This document shows, piece by piece, positions 44,209 through 52,512 of a stretch of 64,000 bases of DNA. A model generated the notes under the pieces. That model worked only from the letters and a program-made list of their open reading frames with translations, had not been told where the DNA came from and searched no databases. Made by a program: the position numbers and the translations under genes. This DNA is from a virus. Location of the stretch: the IMG/VR virus record IMGVR_UViG_3300030202_003189, positions 146,739 to 210,738 of that record. One strand, written 5' to 3'. Each line of letters opens with the position of its first letter. Position 1 is the stretch's first letter.

Positions 44209-45017
44209 TGATAAAAGTAGTTTATCACATAGCGGATATACACATAAGGTTGTTCAAAAGACACCTAGAATATCAAACTGTACTAGACGATTTCTATAAA
44301 GAAGTAATCAAAGACATTAAGAGGAGAAAACTAACTAAAGAAGAGGTAAGAATTGCCATTGTTGGAGACATGGTTCACTCTAAGAACCAAATGACACCAG
44401 AGTTAGTTAGTTTTGTTATAAAAATGCTAAATGATTGTACTAATATATGTAAAACAGTTATTATATTAGGAAATCATGATTTTTTAGCAAATAATTTAGA
44501 TAGAATGGACGCTTTATCTCCACTTATTGAATCTTTGGGTAACGACGATATTCTATTTTATAAAGACACAGGGTGCTATGAAGATAATAATGTCATCTGG
44601 TGTGTTTTTTCTCAGATTACAGGTTCAGATAGACCTAATATCGAAGAATCAAAAAAGAAATCTCCAAATAAAACACATATTGGGCTTTATCATGACCCAA
44701 TAGTCGGACTAAAAACAGATGTAGGTTATGAATTTGAAGATGGACAAGAAGTTAGTATATTTGAGGGATTAGACTGGACCTTATGTGGGGACATTCATAA
44801 ACGAGAAGTATTAAAAGTAGATAAACGATCGGTTATTATGGTTGGTTCTTTAATACAACAAAATTTTGGGGAAAGTACTGATAGTCATGGTTTTTGTATA
44901 GTCGACATAGAGAAAGATAAATATTCATTTAAGGATATAGAAAATAATTGGGGGTTTTACACCTTTAAGATAAACTCGATAGAAGATATTGAGGAAGAAA
45001 AAGAAATATTATTATGA
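44208..45017 (+). CDS. 47: gp47-like recombination nuclease subunit (SbcD/Mre11)
   Basis: The phosphoesterase subunit of the gp46-gp47 end-resection complex. The 269-residue protein carries the Mre11 metal-site motifs: Asp10/His12 (IADIHI), Asp54 (VGDMVHS), Asn89-His90-Asp91 (LGNHD), His162 (LYHD) and Asp195/His197 (CGDIH). T4 gp47 is about 339 residues, so the C-terminal capping region is short. It overlaps the coiled-coil gene by four bases and gp46 follows, as expected for the complex. Confidence 0.92.
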   Translation: MIKVVYHIADIHIRLFKRHLEYQTVLDDFYKEVIKDIKRRKLTKEEVRIAIVGDMVHSKNQMTPELVSFVIKMLNDCTNICKTVIILGNHDFLANNLDRMDALSPLIESLGNDDILFYKDTGCYEDNNVIWCVFSQITGSDRPNIEESKKKSPNKTHIGLYHDPIVGLKTDVGYEFEDGQEVSIFEGLDWTLCGDIHKREVLKVDKRSVIMVGSLIQQNFGESTDSHGFCIVDIEKDKYSFKDIENNWGFYTFKINSIEDIEEEKEILL

Positions 45018-45484
45018 AAATAGAGATAACACAAGAGATACAAGAGGAATTACAAAAGTTTTGTGAGCTTAACGAAATTGAGGATGTTGAAGCAGAGGCA
45101 CACAGATGTTTTATTTCAGGATTTAATGTAAGAAAATATGGACCTACCCCATTAGGACAAGAAAAAGTTGTAGAAAAGATAGTAGAAGTTGAAAAAATAA
45201 TAGAAAAGATAATAGAGAAAGAGGTACCAATTACAGACGATAGTAAAATACAAGAATTTATAGAACAAATTAATAAACTTAAAAAAGAGTATGAGAATTT
45301 GGAGGAGATAACATCTGATAAAGACACTCAACTACTGTCATTAAGTTCCCAAACCCAATTCTATAAAACTCAAATAAAAGGACTAAAACAAGAAGTGGAA
45401 AAACGTAAAGGACCTCTACAAAGATTATTAAAGGGAGATTTTCTAAGTGGATCTAGGTTGAATAAAAACTTATATGATGACTAA
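45014..45484 (+). CDS. Coiled-coil protein inserted between gp47 and gp46
   Basis: A 156-residue protein with a small N-terminal helical domain. A Val/Glu/Lys-rich repeat follows (VVEKIVEVEKIIEKIIEKEV, residues about 55-75), then a long heptad-like coil (about 80-135). No family recognised. ATGA-type overlap with gp47 and a longer overlap with gp46 place it inside the nuclease operon. It might bridge the two subunits or bind the gp46 coil; that is inference from position and coil content. Confidence 0.72.
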   Translation: MKIEITQEIQEELQKFCELNEIEDVEAEAHRCFISGFNVRKYGPTPLGQEKVVEKIVEVEKIIEKIIEKEVPITDDSKIQEFIEQINKLKKEYENLEEITSDKDTQLLSLSSQTQFYKTQIKGLKQEVEKRKGPLQRLLKGDFLSGSRLNKNLYDD

Positions 45485-47822
45485 GATAAAAATACCAGAA
45501 AAGGCAACCTTAAGAGTTTTTTGGGAAGATAAAGCAGAGAATTACACACAACAAAGGAGAAAGAAGGTAGAATCCTACTTTAAGAACAAATATAAGGTTA
45601 AAAAAGTAAATGTAATATTCAAACCAACCAAAATTAATGAAAAGACAGGTGAGATAGAAATAGATATTTCTGAGAATATTATGGATGATAACTACCAAAA
45701 GAAGTTATTCGCCTCTTGGTTAAGTTTAACTAATCATGGAGTGGAGTGGGAAAGACTATTAGCTTTGAATACAAAGGTCCAAGATAAACTAACTCAGGAG
45801 AGAGATATTGATTATCGACATAGAAGTTGGAAGATTAAGAAAATAGAGTTTGATAATTTCTTATCCTTTGGTGAAGGAAATAGTGTAGATTATGAAAAAT
45901 TAAATGGAATTACGGTAATATCGTCAACTCCACCTAATTTTGGTGGAAAGACCATATTTTGTCTAGATTTATTATTGTTTTTACTTTTTAATACAACAAC
46001 TAGGACCTCTAAAACGATAGAGATTTTTAATAAATACTCAAACAAAGATAGAGTAAGAGTCAAAGGACATTTGATTATAGATAATGAAGAATATTCTATA
46101 GAAAGAGGAATAGTTCGTAAAAAAACAAAAAAAGGAGATTGGACAGTCAAAACAGAGCTTAGATTCCAAAAGATTATGGAGGATGGGTCCATTCTAAATT
46201 TAGAGGGGGAACAAAGAAGAGAAACAGATGAGTTAATTAGAAAAAATATTGGAACTTATGATGATTTCATGTCGACAATAATATCGACTGCATCCAATCT
46301 AGAGAATCTCATAGAAACCAAACCAACAGAAAGAGGAAAGATACTTTCAAAGTTTATTGGGTTGGAAATATTAGAGAATAAAGAAAAAATTGCTAAAGAA
46401 ATGTATTCTAATTGGAATAAGACTCTAAAGATGAATGTTTACAATACAGAAGAGTTGAAGAGTGAGAATCAGGAGTTAAAAGAGGATAATAATGGCCTTA
46501 CTAAACATAAAGAAGAAACTAAAAATAGTTTAACAAACATCGAAAATGAAATATCACTTTTAGAAAAAGAGAAAGAGTCTTATTTGGCTCAGAGAATAGA
46601 AATAGATGAATCCTTAAAAACCATTAAACCAGAAGAAGTAAACACACAAATAACTAACTTAGAGAATAAGATAAAAGAAAGGGACGTATTATACAAAGAG
46701 AGACAACAAGAAATAAAAGATATTGGTAATACAGATTATGATGTAGAAATATATAGTTCCCTATTAGAAGAGGAAAAAGAATTAGAAGTTAAAATAATTA
46801 GAGTTACTTCAAACATAGATGGTAAGAAAAAACACCTTAAAGAACTAGAGAATGGTAAATTTTGTCCAGTGTGTAAAAGAGCGATGGACGATGTGGACCA
46901 TAGTAAAGAGATAGAAGGGATAAATAATGAGATTAATGTAGAGGAAGAAAAAAATACAGAATTATCTAGAGAACTAGAAAAAATACAAAGTAAGGTAACA
47001 AAAGAGAAAGAACTAAAGTTAAATTTCAATAAGGTAGAGAAAATTAAAATAACCTTAAGTAGGATAGAGATTGATAAAGAAAGATGGGAGTTAGATATAG
47101 AAAAGTTAAACTTTACTATAAAAAATTATAATAAGAATTTGGCGGCGATAGAATCTAATAAAAAGATAGAGGAGAAAATTGTAGATGTTAATTATCGTAA
47201 AAGTAAAAAATCTTTAGAAAGAGATCAGAAACTAAATAGTATTTCGGTTACAACTTCTAAGATTAAAAATAATACGATCACAATCGAGAGTAATAAAAAG
47301 ATAATTGAAACCATTAAGAAAGAAGAGGAGATAGATAATGTCTTCAGGGTTTACATACAGATGGTTGGGAAAAACGGTATAGGTAAAATAGTAATGAATA
47401 ATATAATACCATCAATGAATAATGAACTAGAAAGACTTCTAAGTGATACAACAGAGTTTAATATTAAACTAGAGTTAAATGAGAAAAAGGAAGTGGAGTT
47501 TCATATGATAGATAAAGAAACAGAAGTAGTTAAACCTTTATTCGCTGGTAGTGGTTTTGAAAAGACTCTCGCATCCCTAGCTCTTCGGTGCGTACTTACG
47601 AGAATAAGTTGTTTACCAAAACCGAATATAATAGTACTTGATGAGATATTAGGAAAAGTATCTAACGAGAATCTTGAGGGAGTTGCTCAATTCTTTCATA
47701 AAGTAAAAGAGTATTTCCCAATCATTATGTTAATAACTCATAATGAGATGGTTAAGGATTGGGGAGAAAAAATATTAACTATAACTAAGAAAGATAATGT
47801 AAGTTCTGTTTGTCGGTTGTAA
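45474..47822 (+). CDS. 46: gp46-like SbcC/Rad50 ATPase with N-terminal extension
   Basis: The SMC-type ATPase partner of gp47. The 782-residue protein has an extra N-terminal domain of about 118 residues. The usual Rad50 start then follows: IKKIEFDNFLSFGEG, with a degenerate Walker A (STPPNFGGKT, 151-160). The coiled arms run from about 320 to 640 and hold a zinc hook CPVC at 464-467. The C-terminal head has the signature-like GSGFEKTLASLALR and Walker B NIIVLDEILG (Asp723/Glu724). T4 gp46 is 560 residues; the extra length lies in the N-terminal domain and the longer arms. It begins with two adjacent Met codons. Confidence 0.9.
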   Translation: MMTKIKIPEKATLRVFWEDKAENYTQQRRKKVESYFKNKYKVKKVNVIFKPTKINEKTGEIEIDISENIMDDNYQKKLFASWLSLTNHGVEWERLLALNTKVQDKLTQERDIDYRHRSWKIKKIEFDNFLSFGEGNSVDYEKLNGITVISSTPPNFGGKTIFCLDLLLFLLFNTTTRTSKTIEIFNKYSNKDRVRVKGHLIIDNEEYSIERGIVRKKTKKGDWTVKTELRFQKIMEDGSILNLEGEQRRETDELIRKNIGTYDDFMSTIISTASNLENLIETKPTERGKILSKFIGLEILENKEKIAKEMYSNWNKTLKMNVYNTEELKSENQELKEDNNGLTKHKEETKNSLTNIENEISLLEKEKESYLAQRIEIDESLKTIKPEEVNTQITNLENKIKERDVLYKERQQEIKDIGNTDYDVEIYSSLLEEEKELEVKIIRVTSNIDGKKKHLKELENGKFCPVCKRAMDDVDHSKEIEGINNEINVEEEKNTELSRELEKIQSKVTKEKELKLNFNKVEKIKITLSRIEIDKERWELDIEKLNFTIKNYNKNLAAIESNKKIEEKIVDVNYRKSKKSLERDQKLNSISVTTSKIKNNTITIESNKKIIETIKKEEEIDNVFRVYIQMVGKNGIGKIVMNNIIPSMNNELERLLSDTTEFNIKLELNEKKEVEFHMIDKETEVVKPLFAGSGFEKTLASLALRCVLTRISCLPKPNIIVLDEILGKVSNENLEGVAQFFHKVKEYFPIIMLITHNEMVKDWGEKILTITKKDNVSSVCRL

Positions 47823-47839
47823 TAATATTAGTATATTTG
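47809..47839 (+). promoter_or_regulatory. Candidate Bacteroidetes-type promoter
   Basis: TTTG at 47809-47812 is followed after 19 bases by TATATTTG at 47832-47839, an exact match to the Bacteroidetes TAnnTTTG -7 element with accepted spacing from the -33 TTG. It overlaps the end of gp46 and lies 19 bases before the gene at 47859. It is the best host-sigma promoter candidate seen in the window. Confidence 0.6.
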
Positions 47840-47858
47840 CCTTGTTAAATAATTAAAA

Positions 47859-48410
47859 ATGAAGAAATACATATTAATAATTTTTGGAGAGGTTAGTGAA
47901 GAGATAATTATGGAAACGCTTTCGGATCTAGAGGAAGTTAGCGATAACATAAGGTTTTTTACAGGTCCAGGACACGGTATTTATCATTTTGAGAGTAAGG
48001 AAACTGCAACAGAAATTAAGAATATAATAATAGATTATTTGGGTGATACAATACAATCAGTCTTTATTTTCGCATTAGAAGGTGATTATGCCATAGGTAT
48101 GGATGAGGAACTAAGAAGATATTTCTTAGATGCTAAATTTGGAAATGAAAGTTCCACCGAAAGATTAGATAAGTTGAAAGAGACTTACATTGATTTTATA
48201 AAGAATACTGAGGAGGACAATATTGAAGAAAAAATAGGTGTCATACCACTTAAGGAGTTATTAAAAAGACATTTGGATGGGTTACCAGATAAACCTTTAA
48301 GTGTTGATAGTATACTTGATAAGATATTAGAAAAGGGATTGGAATCACTAACCAAAAGAGAAAAGAACTTTCTCGATAACCAAAAAAGAATATTAGATGG
48401 TAAAAAATAA
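47859..48410 (+). CDS. Hypothetical protein with a DUF6576-like C-terminal motif
   Basis: A 183-residue protein. The first 90 residues form an alpha/beta domain (KKYILIIFGEVSEE at the start, then an FFTGPGHGIYHFESKE strand-turn). The C-terminus, SVDSILDKILEKGLESLTKR followed by EKNFL, resembles a short helical motif common at the ends of Bacteroidetes proteins such as rhomboid proteases (DUF6576), of unknown role. It is preceded by a good host-type promoter and overlaps the methyltransferase start by 14 bases. Confidence 0.7.
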   Translation: MKKYILIIFGEVSEEIIMETLSDLEEVSDNIRFFTGPGHGIYHFESKETATEIKNIIIDYLGDTIQSVFIFALEGDYAIGMDEELRRYFLDAKFGNESSTERLDKLKETYIDFIKNTEEDNIEEKIGVIPLKELLKRHLDGLPDKPLSVDSILDKILEKGLESLTKREKNFLDNQKRILDGKK

Positions 48411-49227
48411 TAAAGTATATCATATCGATGCAATACATGGATTATTAAGTTTGGAGGATAATACAGTAGATTTGGTTATAACTTCACCACCCTACGCAGA
48501 CATGAAGAAATATGTAGATGGAAGTGAAGGGATACCAGTAAAACAATATGTGATGTGGTTAATGGATTACGTTAGAGAGATAGAAAGAGTACTGAAACCA
48601 ACAGGTAGTTTCATCTTAAATATAAATGATAAAGTAAGTAACAAATTTAGAGATCCTTACGTTTATGAACTTGTATACAAAATCACAAACTCAACACCAC
48701 TTAAACTATACGAGAGATTATTTTGGAATAAAGGAAAAGGATTATCCCACCCAAAAAGATTTGGGGATAAGATAGAATATCTTTTTTGGTTTGCAAAAAC
48801 AGAGAACTTTACCTTTAATATAGATGAAATGAGAGTACCATACAGTGAATCATCTCTAAAGAGATTTAAGAAACCAATTAAGAAAAGGTATAATAGAACA
48901 GAAGGAGATGATAAGGTAGAATATAAAGATTGGGGACCAAACCCAAAAGGTGCTTTACCATCTACCTTAGTAAACATTGGTTCTGAATCTAAAAGAATTT
49001 CTGATAATCATATTGCTGTTTACCCAGAACAACTAACTGATTATTTCATAAAAGGGGCAACAAATGAGGGTGATCTTGTGTTAGACCCTTTTATGGGTAG
49101 TGGAACTACAGGAGTGTCATCTAAGAAATTAAAAAGAAACTGGATTGGTTTTGACAGTATAGAAGAATATGTTAATTTCGCCAATAAAAGAATAGAATCC
49201 ACTAAAATTAGTGACAAAATGTCATAG
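48397..49227 (+). CDS. Beta-class DNA methyltransferase, probably N4-cytosine
   Basis: A predicted S-adenosylmethionine-dependent modification enzyme. The 276-residue protein has the catalytic motif IV TSPPY (residues 29-33) near the N-terminus and the AdoMet-binding motif I region LDPFMGSGTTG (229-239) near the C-terminus, the order of the beta class. The TSPPY form is more typical of N4-cytosine enzymes, while adenine enzymes usually have DPPY, but this is not decisive. No restriction endonuclease is adjacent, so it is likely an orphan enzyme protecting phage DNA or altering its regulation. Start ATG lies inside the end of the preceding gene. Confidence 0.85.
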   Translation: MVKNNKVYHIDAIHGLLSLEDNTVDLVITSPPYADMKKYVDGSEGIPVKQYVMWLMDYVREIERVLKPTGSFILNINDKVSNKFRDPYVYELVYKITNSTPLKLYERLFWNKGKGLSHPKRFGDKIEYLFWFAKTENFTFNIDEMRVPYSESSLKRFKKPIKKRYNRTEGDDKVEYKDWGPNPKGALPSTLVNIGSESKRISDNHIAVYPEQLTDYFIKGATNEGDLVLDPFMGSGTTGVSSKKLKRNWIGFDSIEEYVNFANKRIESTKISDKMS

Positions 49228-49276
49228 ATAATATCGTGGCACAAATATTGAGTATTAATAATAAAAAAAAGTAACT

Positions 49277-50080
49277 ATGAGTAATAAATTTATAAGTAAC
49301 GATGAAGAGTCAATAACAAAATATTTTAAGGATGTTAGAAAAGAAAGTCTATTAAGTCCTGATGAAGAGATTGAGTTGGCTAAGATGATACAAGAAGGGG
49401 ATCAGAAGGCCATGGATAAAATGGTAAAGTCAAACCTTAGATTTGTCATATCAGTCGCTAAACAATATCAAAATAAAGGATTAAATTTAAGTGATTTAAT
49501 TGCTGAGGGTAATCATGGTCTAATGAAGGCCGCTTTAAGATTTGATCACACAAAAGGATTTAGATTCATTTCTTATGCTGTATGGTGGATAAAACAAACT
49601 ATAACACAGTCATTGAATGAAAATTCTAGAACAATACGGATTCCCGTAAACGTTATAACAGAGAATCAGAAGTTATATAAGGAATTACAAAAAGCTTCAT
49701 CTTATGACGAAGAAGAAAAGATAAGAGAAAACTCTACAGCAAAACATATGCCAACAACAACATCGTTATTTACAAAAATAGACGATGAAGGGTCAGAACT
49801 TATTGACCTTATTGAGGACGAAAGCTGTAAAAGACCTGATTTTTGTAAAGACGAAGAAATCCAACTTAAAAAAGAATTAGACGGAGTCCTAAACATACTA
49901 TCTCAAAGAGAACAAGATATAATAAGAAGATATTTTGGACTATATGGTGAAAATCAAACATTAGAGGCTATTGGAGAGGAGTATTCTCTTACAAAAGAAA
50001 GAATTAGACAAATTAAAGAGAAAGCAATACGTAAATTAAGAAATAATTCTTTTTCCCTCTTCAGGTTCATGGAAGATTAG
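49277..50080 (+). CDS. RpoD-like sigma factor (Bacteroidetes type)
   Basis: A phage-encoded RNA polymerase sigma factor. The 267-residue protein has a short region 1.2 (ESITKYFKDVRKESLLSPDE). Full region 2 follows at about 55-115, including NLRFVISVAKQYQNKGLNL, DLIAEGNHGLMKAA and FISYAVWWIKQ. Region 3 is shortened, running into a 3.2-like finger (DEGSELIDLIEDES). Region 4 ends in a helix-turn-helix at about 227-255 (TLEAIGEEYSLTKERIRQIK). The layout and length are those of Bacteroidetes housekeeping RpoD (about 287 residues), not of T4 gp55. The loss is mainly in region 3.1. It sits near gp46/47, so it may replace gp55 as late sigma (inference). Confidence 0.9.
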   Translation: MSNKFISNDEESITKYFKDVRKESLLSPDEEIELAKMIQEGDQKAMDKMVKSNLRFVISVAKQYQNKGLNLSDLIAEGNHGLMKAALRFDHTKGFRFISYAVWWIKQTITQSLNENSRTIRIPVNVITENQKLYKELQKASSYDEEEKIRENSTAKHMPTTTSLFTKIDDEGSELIDLIEDESCKRPDFCKDEEIQLKKELDGVLNILSQREQDIIRRYFGLYGENQTLEAIGEEYSLTKERIRQIKEKAIRKLRNNSFSLFRFMED

Positions 50081-50097
50081 ATATTTATATATAAATA
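50080..50097 (+). promoter_or_regulatory. Candidate late promoter containing a 16-bp palindrome
   Basis: GATATTTATATATAAATA overlaps the last base of the sigma-factor gene. Bases 50082-50097 are a perfect palindrome containing TATTTATA on one arm and TATAAATA, the T4 late box, on the other. It lies eight bases before the membrane-protein start at 50106. A near-copy, one base from palindromic, occurs at 55803-55820. Confidence 0.45.
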
Positions 50098-50105
50098 AGT
50101 ATATT

Positions 50106-51374
50106 ATGAAAAAATTAATATTTCCTCTTTTAATTGCTCTTGCTGCACTACTAGTTTCAGGTTCTGCCGCATTTTATTCAGTGTTTGGATTGAGTAAATT
50201 ATTTGCTGGGGCCAGCACTCAAGTGATTATAATGGCTGGTTCGTTAGAGTTTGCCAAATTAGTTGTTGCTTCACTACTCTACCAATATTGGGGGACGATT
50301 AATAAATGGTTAAGATCATACCTCTCTATTGCGGTATTTGTTTTAATGATAATAACATCAGGTGGTATTTACGGATTCTTATCTGGAGCTTATCAGGAGA
50401 CGGCAACCAAGTCGGAACTACTCGATAAATCATTATCTATAGTCAACCAAAAACAAATTAGATTTGAAGAACAGAAAGAAGATCTAACCATAGAAAAGAC
50501 CCAGTTAAACAAATCGATATCGGACTTGAGAGTATCCCTATCAAACCCCGCGTCAGTTTCCTATTACGACGCAGATGCCGATCAAGTAATTACAACAACA
50601 TCTAGTTCTACTAGAAGAGCATTACAGTCAGAATTAGAAAGTACTATTAAAGATAGAGATGTTGTTAATCTAAAATTAGAGGCAATACTAGACTCTATAA
50701 ATAAAACAGACGTGGCTTTACTAGATAAAGAAATAGGTAATGAAGCTGAAAGAGAGTTAGGTCCATTAAAATATTTAGCAGAAACAACAGGATACCCAAT
50801 GGGACAGGTAGTTAACTGGTTTTTATTATTGATAATTTTTGTATTTGACCCATTGGCAATTGCCATGGTGGTCGCCGCTAATTTCGCATTTGCACAAATA
50901 AAGAGAAAAGACCCTAAAGAGATTAAAATGTCTCTCCCTGAAGAGAAGAAGTTTAACGAACCATACCCAATGGAAGAAGATAAATGGGTTGTTGAAACGA
51001 CAGAGAAAAACTATCCAACAACAGAAGATATTATTAAATTCAATAGAGAGGAAAATAGAAAGAAAGCGTTAAATGAACCAACTAATGATGTAACAGAAGC
51101 AGATGAAAAACGTATGGATATTATAGGACAAAATGGTAACGATGGATTACACTATGACGAGACCGATATAGACATAGATGAAGAACCTCTTGAAGAAGAA
51201 CATAAAGAAATTATAAAAAGAGAGATGAGTGTAAAAGAAAAGATTGAAACCAAAGCAGATGAACAGAAAAAACGAAAAGCACCAAAGGAAGGGTTTCAGG
51301 GGTACACCATAAATAATCATGCCCAACCGATAATAAATCCTAATGTGTTAAAATATAGAAATAATAGAAAATAA
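50106..51374 (+). CDS. Four-helix membrane protein with periplasmic coiled coil
   Basis: A 422-residue membrane protein. Helices lie at about 4-27, 37-60, 71-94 and 236-265. The 140 residues between helices 3 and 4 form a coiled-coil-rich loop, and the C-terminal 155 residues are highly charged and probably cytoplasmic. The segment AAFYSVFGLSKLFAGAS with IIMAGSLEFAKLVVASLLYQ resembles membrane proteins of unknown function seen in other marine T4-like phages, and the layout recalls DUF4407. Possible roles include superinfection immunity or lysis timing; nothing here proves either. The start directly follows the palindromic late-type element. Confidence 0.8.
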   Translation: MKKLIFPLLIALAALLVSGSAAFYSVFGLSKLFAGASTQVIIMAGSLEFAKLVVASLLYQYWGTINKWLRSYLSIAVFVLMIITSGGIYGFLSGAYQETATKSELLDKSLSIVNQKQIRFEEQKEDLTIEKTQLNKSISDLRVSLSNPASVSYYDADADQVITTTSSSTRRALQSELESTIKDRDVVNLKLEAILDSINKTDVALLDKEIGNEAERELGPLKYLAETTGYPMGQVVNWFLLLIIFVFDPLAIAMVVAANFAFAQIKRKDPKEIKMSLPEEKKFNEPYPMEEDKWVVETTEKNYPTTEDIIKFNREENRKKALNEPTNDVTEADEKRMDIIGQNGNDGLHYDETDIDIDEEPLEEEHKEIIKREMSVKEKIETKADEQKKRKAPKEGFQGYTINNHAQPIINPNVLKYRNNRK

Positions 51375-51375
51375 A

Positions 51376-51996
51376 ATGAAAACAAATAAAAAGAAATATA
51401 TTCTTGGAGAAGGTCATTACACAAGTAAGGAAAATAAAAAGACTAAGATTATTTTAACTAATTCTTTAACTCCGGATATGCGTTTCTTTGAAGGTTGGAA
51501 ACTTAGAAGAAATGGTAATTATAAAAAAGTAACCCCATATACTGTTGATAAAGACGGTACCATATACGAACATTTTAACTCAAAGTACTATTCAGAGTAT
51601 ATGAAGTCAGAGAAGATCGATAAGGAAACTATATTAATTACTTTAGTGAATGAGGGTTGGCTAACGAAAGATTCACATTCAAATAGGTATAAAGACTGGA
51701 GTGGTAATATTTATAAAGGAAAGAATATAATTAAAAAAGAATGGAGAGGATATTTTTTTTGGGCACCATACACCAATAAGCAAATGGAAGCTGTTGGTAG
51801 ATTAGTGGAGTTTCTTTGTGATGAGTACAATATAGAAAAAAATTCTTTATCACATAATGTAATGTTTACAGAAGCACCATCTTTTAATGGAGTTCTTAGT
51901 AGAAGTAATTTTTCTAGAAAATACAAAGATGTATCACCTTCATTTGATTTTAGTTACATTGATAATAAACTATTAAAAGAGATTAAAAATGACTAA
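51376..51996 (+). CDS. Amidase_2-like protein with altered active site
   Basis: A 206-residue protein with the order of N-acetylmuramoyl-L-alanine amidases: an initial strand IILTNSL where active enzymes have a His pair, YTVDKDGTIYEHFNSKYY, the central ITLVNEGWL strand matching the family's (E)L-x-N-E-G, a YTNKQMEAVGRLVEFLC helix, and SHNVMF near 156, where a zinc His is expected. The first His pair is replaced by Thr-Asn, so the usual zinc site is incomplete. It could be a divergent endolysin, a peptidoglycan-binding relic or an inactive paralogue. Homology is judged by eye. Location in the envelope gene set fits a lysis role. Confidence 0.5.
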   Translation: MKTNKKKYILGEGHYTSKENKKTKIILTNSLTPDMRFFEGWKLRRNGNYKKVTPYTVDKDGTIYEHFNSKYYSEYMKSEKIDKETILITLVNEGWLTKDSHSNRYKDWSGNIYKGKNIIKKEWRGYFFWAPYTNKQMEAVGRLVEFLCDEYNIEKNSLSHNVMFTEAPSFNGVLSRSNFSRKYKDVSPSFDFSYIDNKLLKEIKND

Positions 51997-52510
51997 CCAG
52001 TATGACGAGATAAAAGCACTACTCTCAACCAGCAGAAATCTGAAAAGAATAAATACAAATATTCTTAAAGAAGAAGAGGGTAGAGAACTTACACCTGAAG
52101 AACAAAAAAGAGAAGAAGAAGATTTTAGAAGAGCTGTTTCGGATAGAGTTAAATTTGGTAAAATAAGAATATATGATAGTGGTGGACTCCCAAAAGTGGA
52201 ATGGATGGGAGAGCTAATACGAGAAAGAATGGAGTTTGTGTTTTCATTAGACGATACCGTAGGGTGTTATATTAGTGCTGACCTTTTACAATTAAGAGAT
52301 GAAACACTTAAGACTATCGAGAAGTTAAGAGCATACTACGATGGATGGTCAAAGAAATGGTCTGAAGAAACTTCAGCAGATTTTGAAGATATGGAAGAGT
52401 ATGAGGAAGACGTAGAAGATTATGAGGATCCTGTTACAGAACCTGGTGACGATATTGATATGGATGACGAAGAGTTTGATATTGATATAGAGGACGCCTT
52501 AAATGTATAG
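51989..52510 (+). CDS. Protein with long acidic C-terminal tail
   Basis: A 173-residue protein. The first 125 residues are mixed alpha/beta (GKIRIYDSGGLPKVEWMGEL) and the last 45 are almost entirely Asp and Glu with scattered Tyr and Met. No family recognised. Such tails occur in scaffold, DNA-mimic and chaperone-like phage proteins. It overlaps the amidase-like gene by eight bases, and a strongly basic protein follows two bases downstream, so a charge-paired partnership is possible but unproven. Confidence 0.68.
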   Translation: MTNQYDEIKALLSTSRNLKRINTNILKEEEGRELTPEEQKREEEDFRRAVSDRVKFGKIRIYDSGGLPKVEWMGELIRERMEFVFSLDDTVGCYISADLLQLRDETLKTIEKLRAYYDGWSKKWSEETSADFEDMEEYEEDVEDYEDPVTEPGDDIDMDDEEFDIDIEDALNV

Positions 52511-52512
52511 TT

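Noticed and set aside
48397-49227. Restriction-modification system
   Set aside because: Only the methyltransferase is recognised; neither neighbour (hypothetical protein, sigma factor) looks like an endonuclease.
49277-50080. T4 gp55-type late sigma factor
   Set aside because: The protein has recognisable regions 2 and 4 and a full RpoD layout, including the WWIKQ and TKERIRQIKEKA segments; gp55 is shorter and far more divergent.
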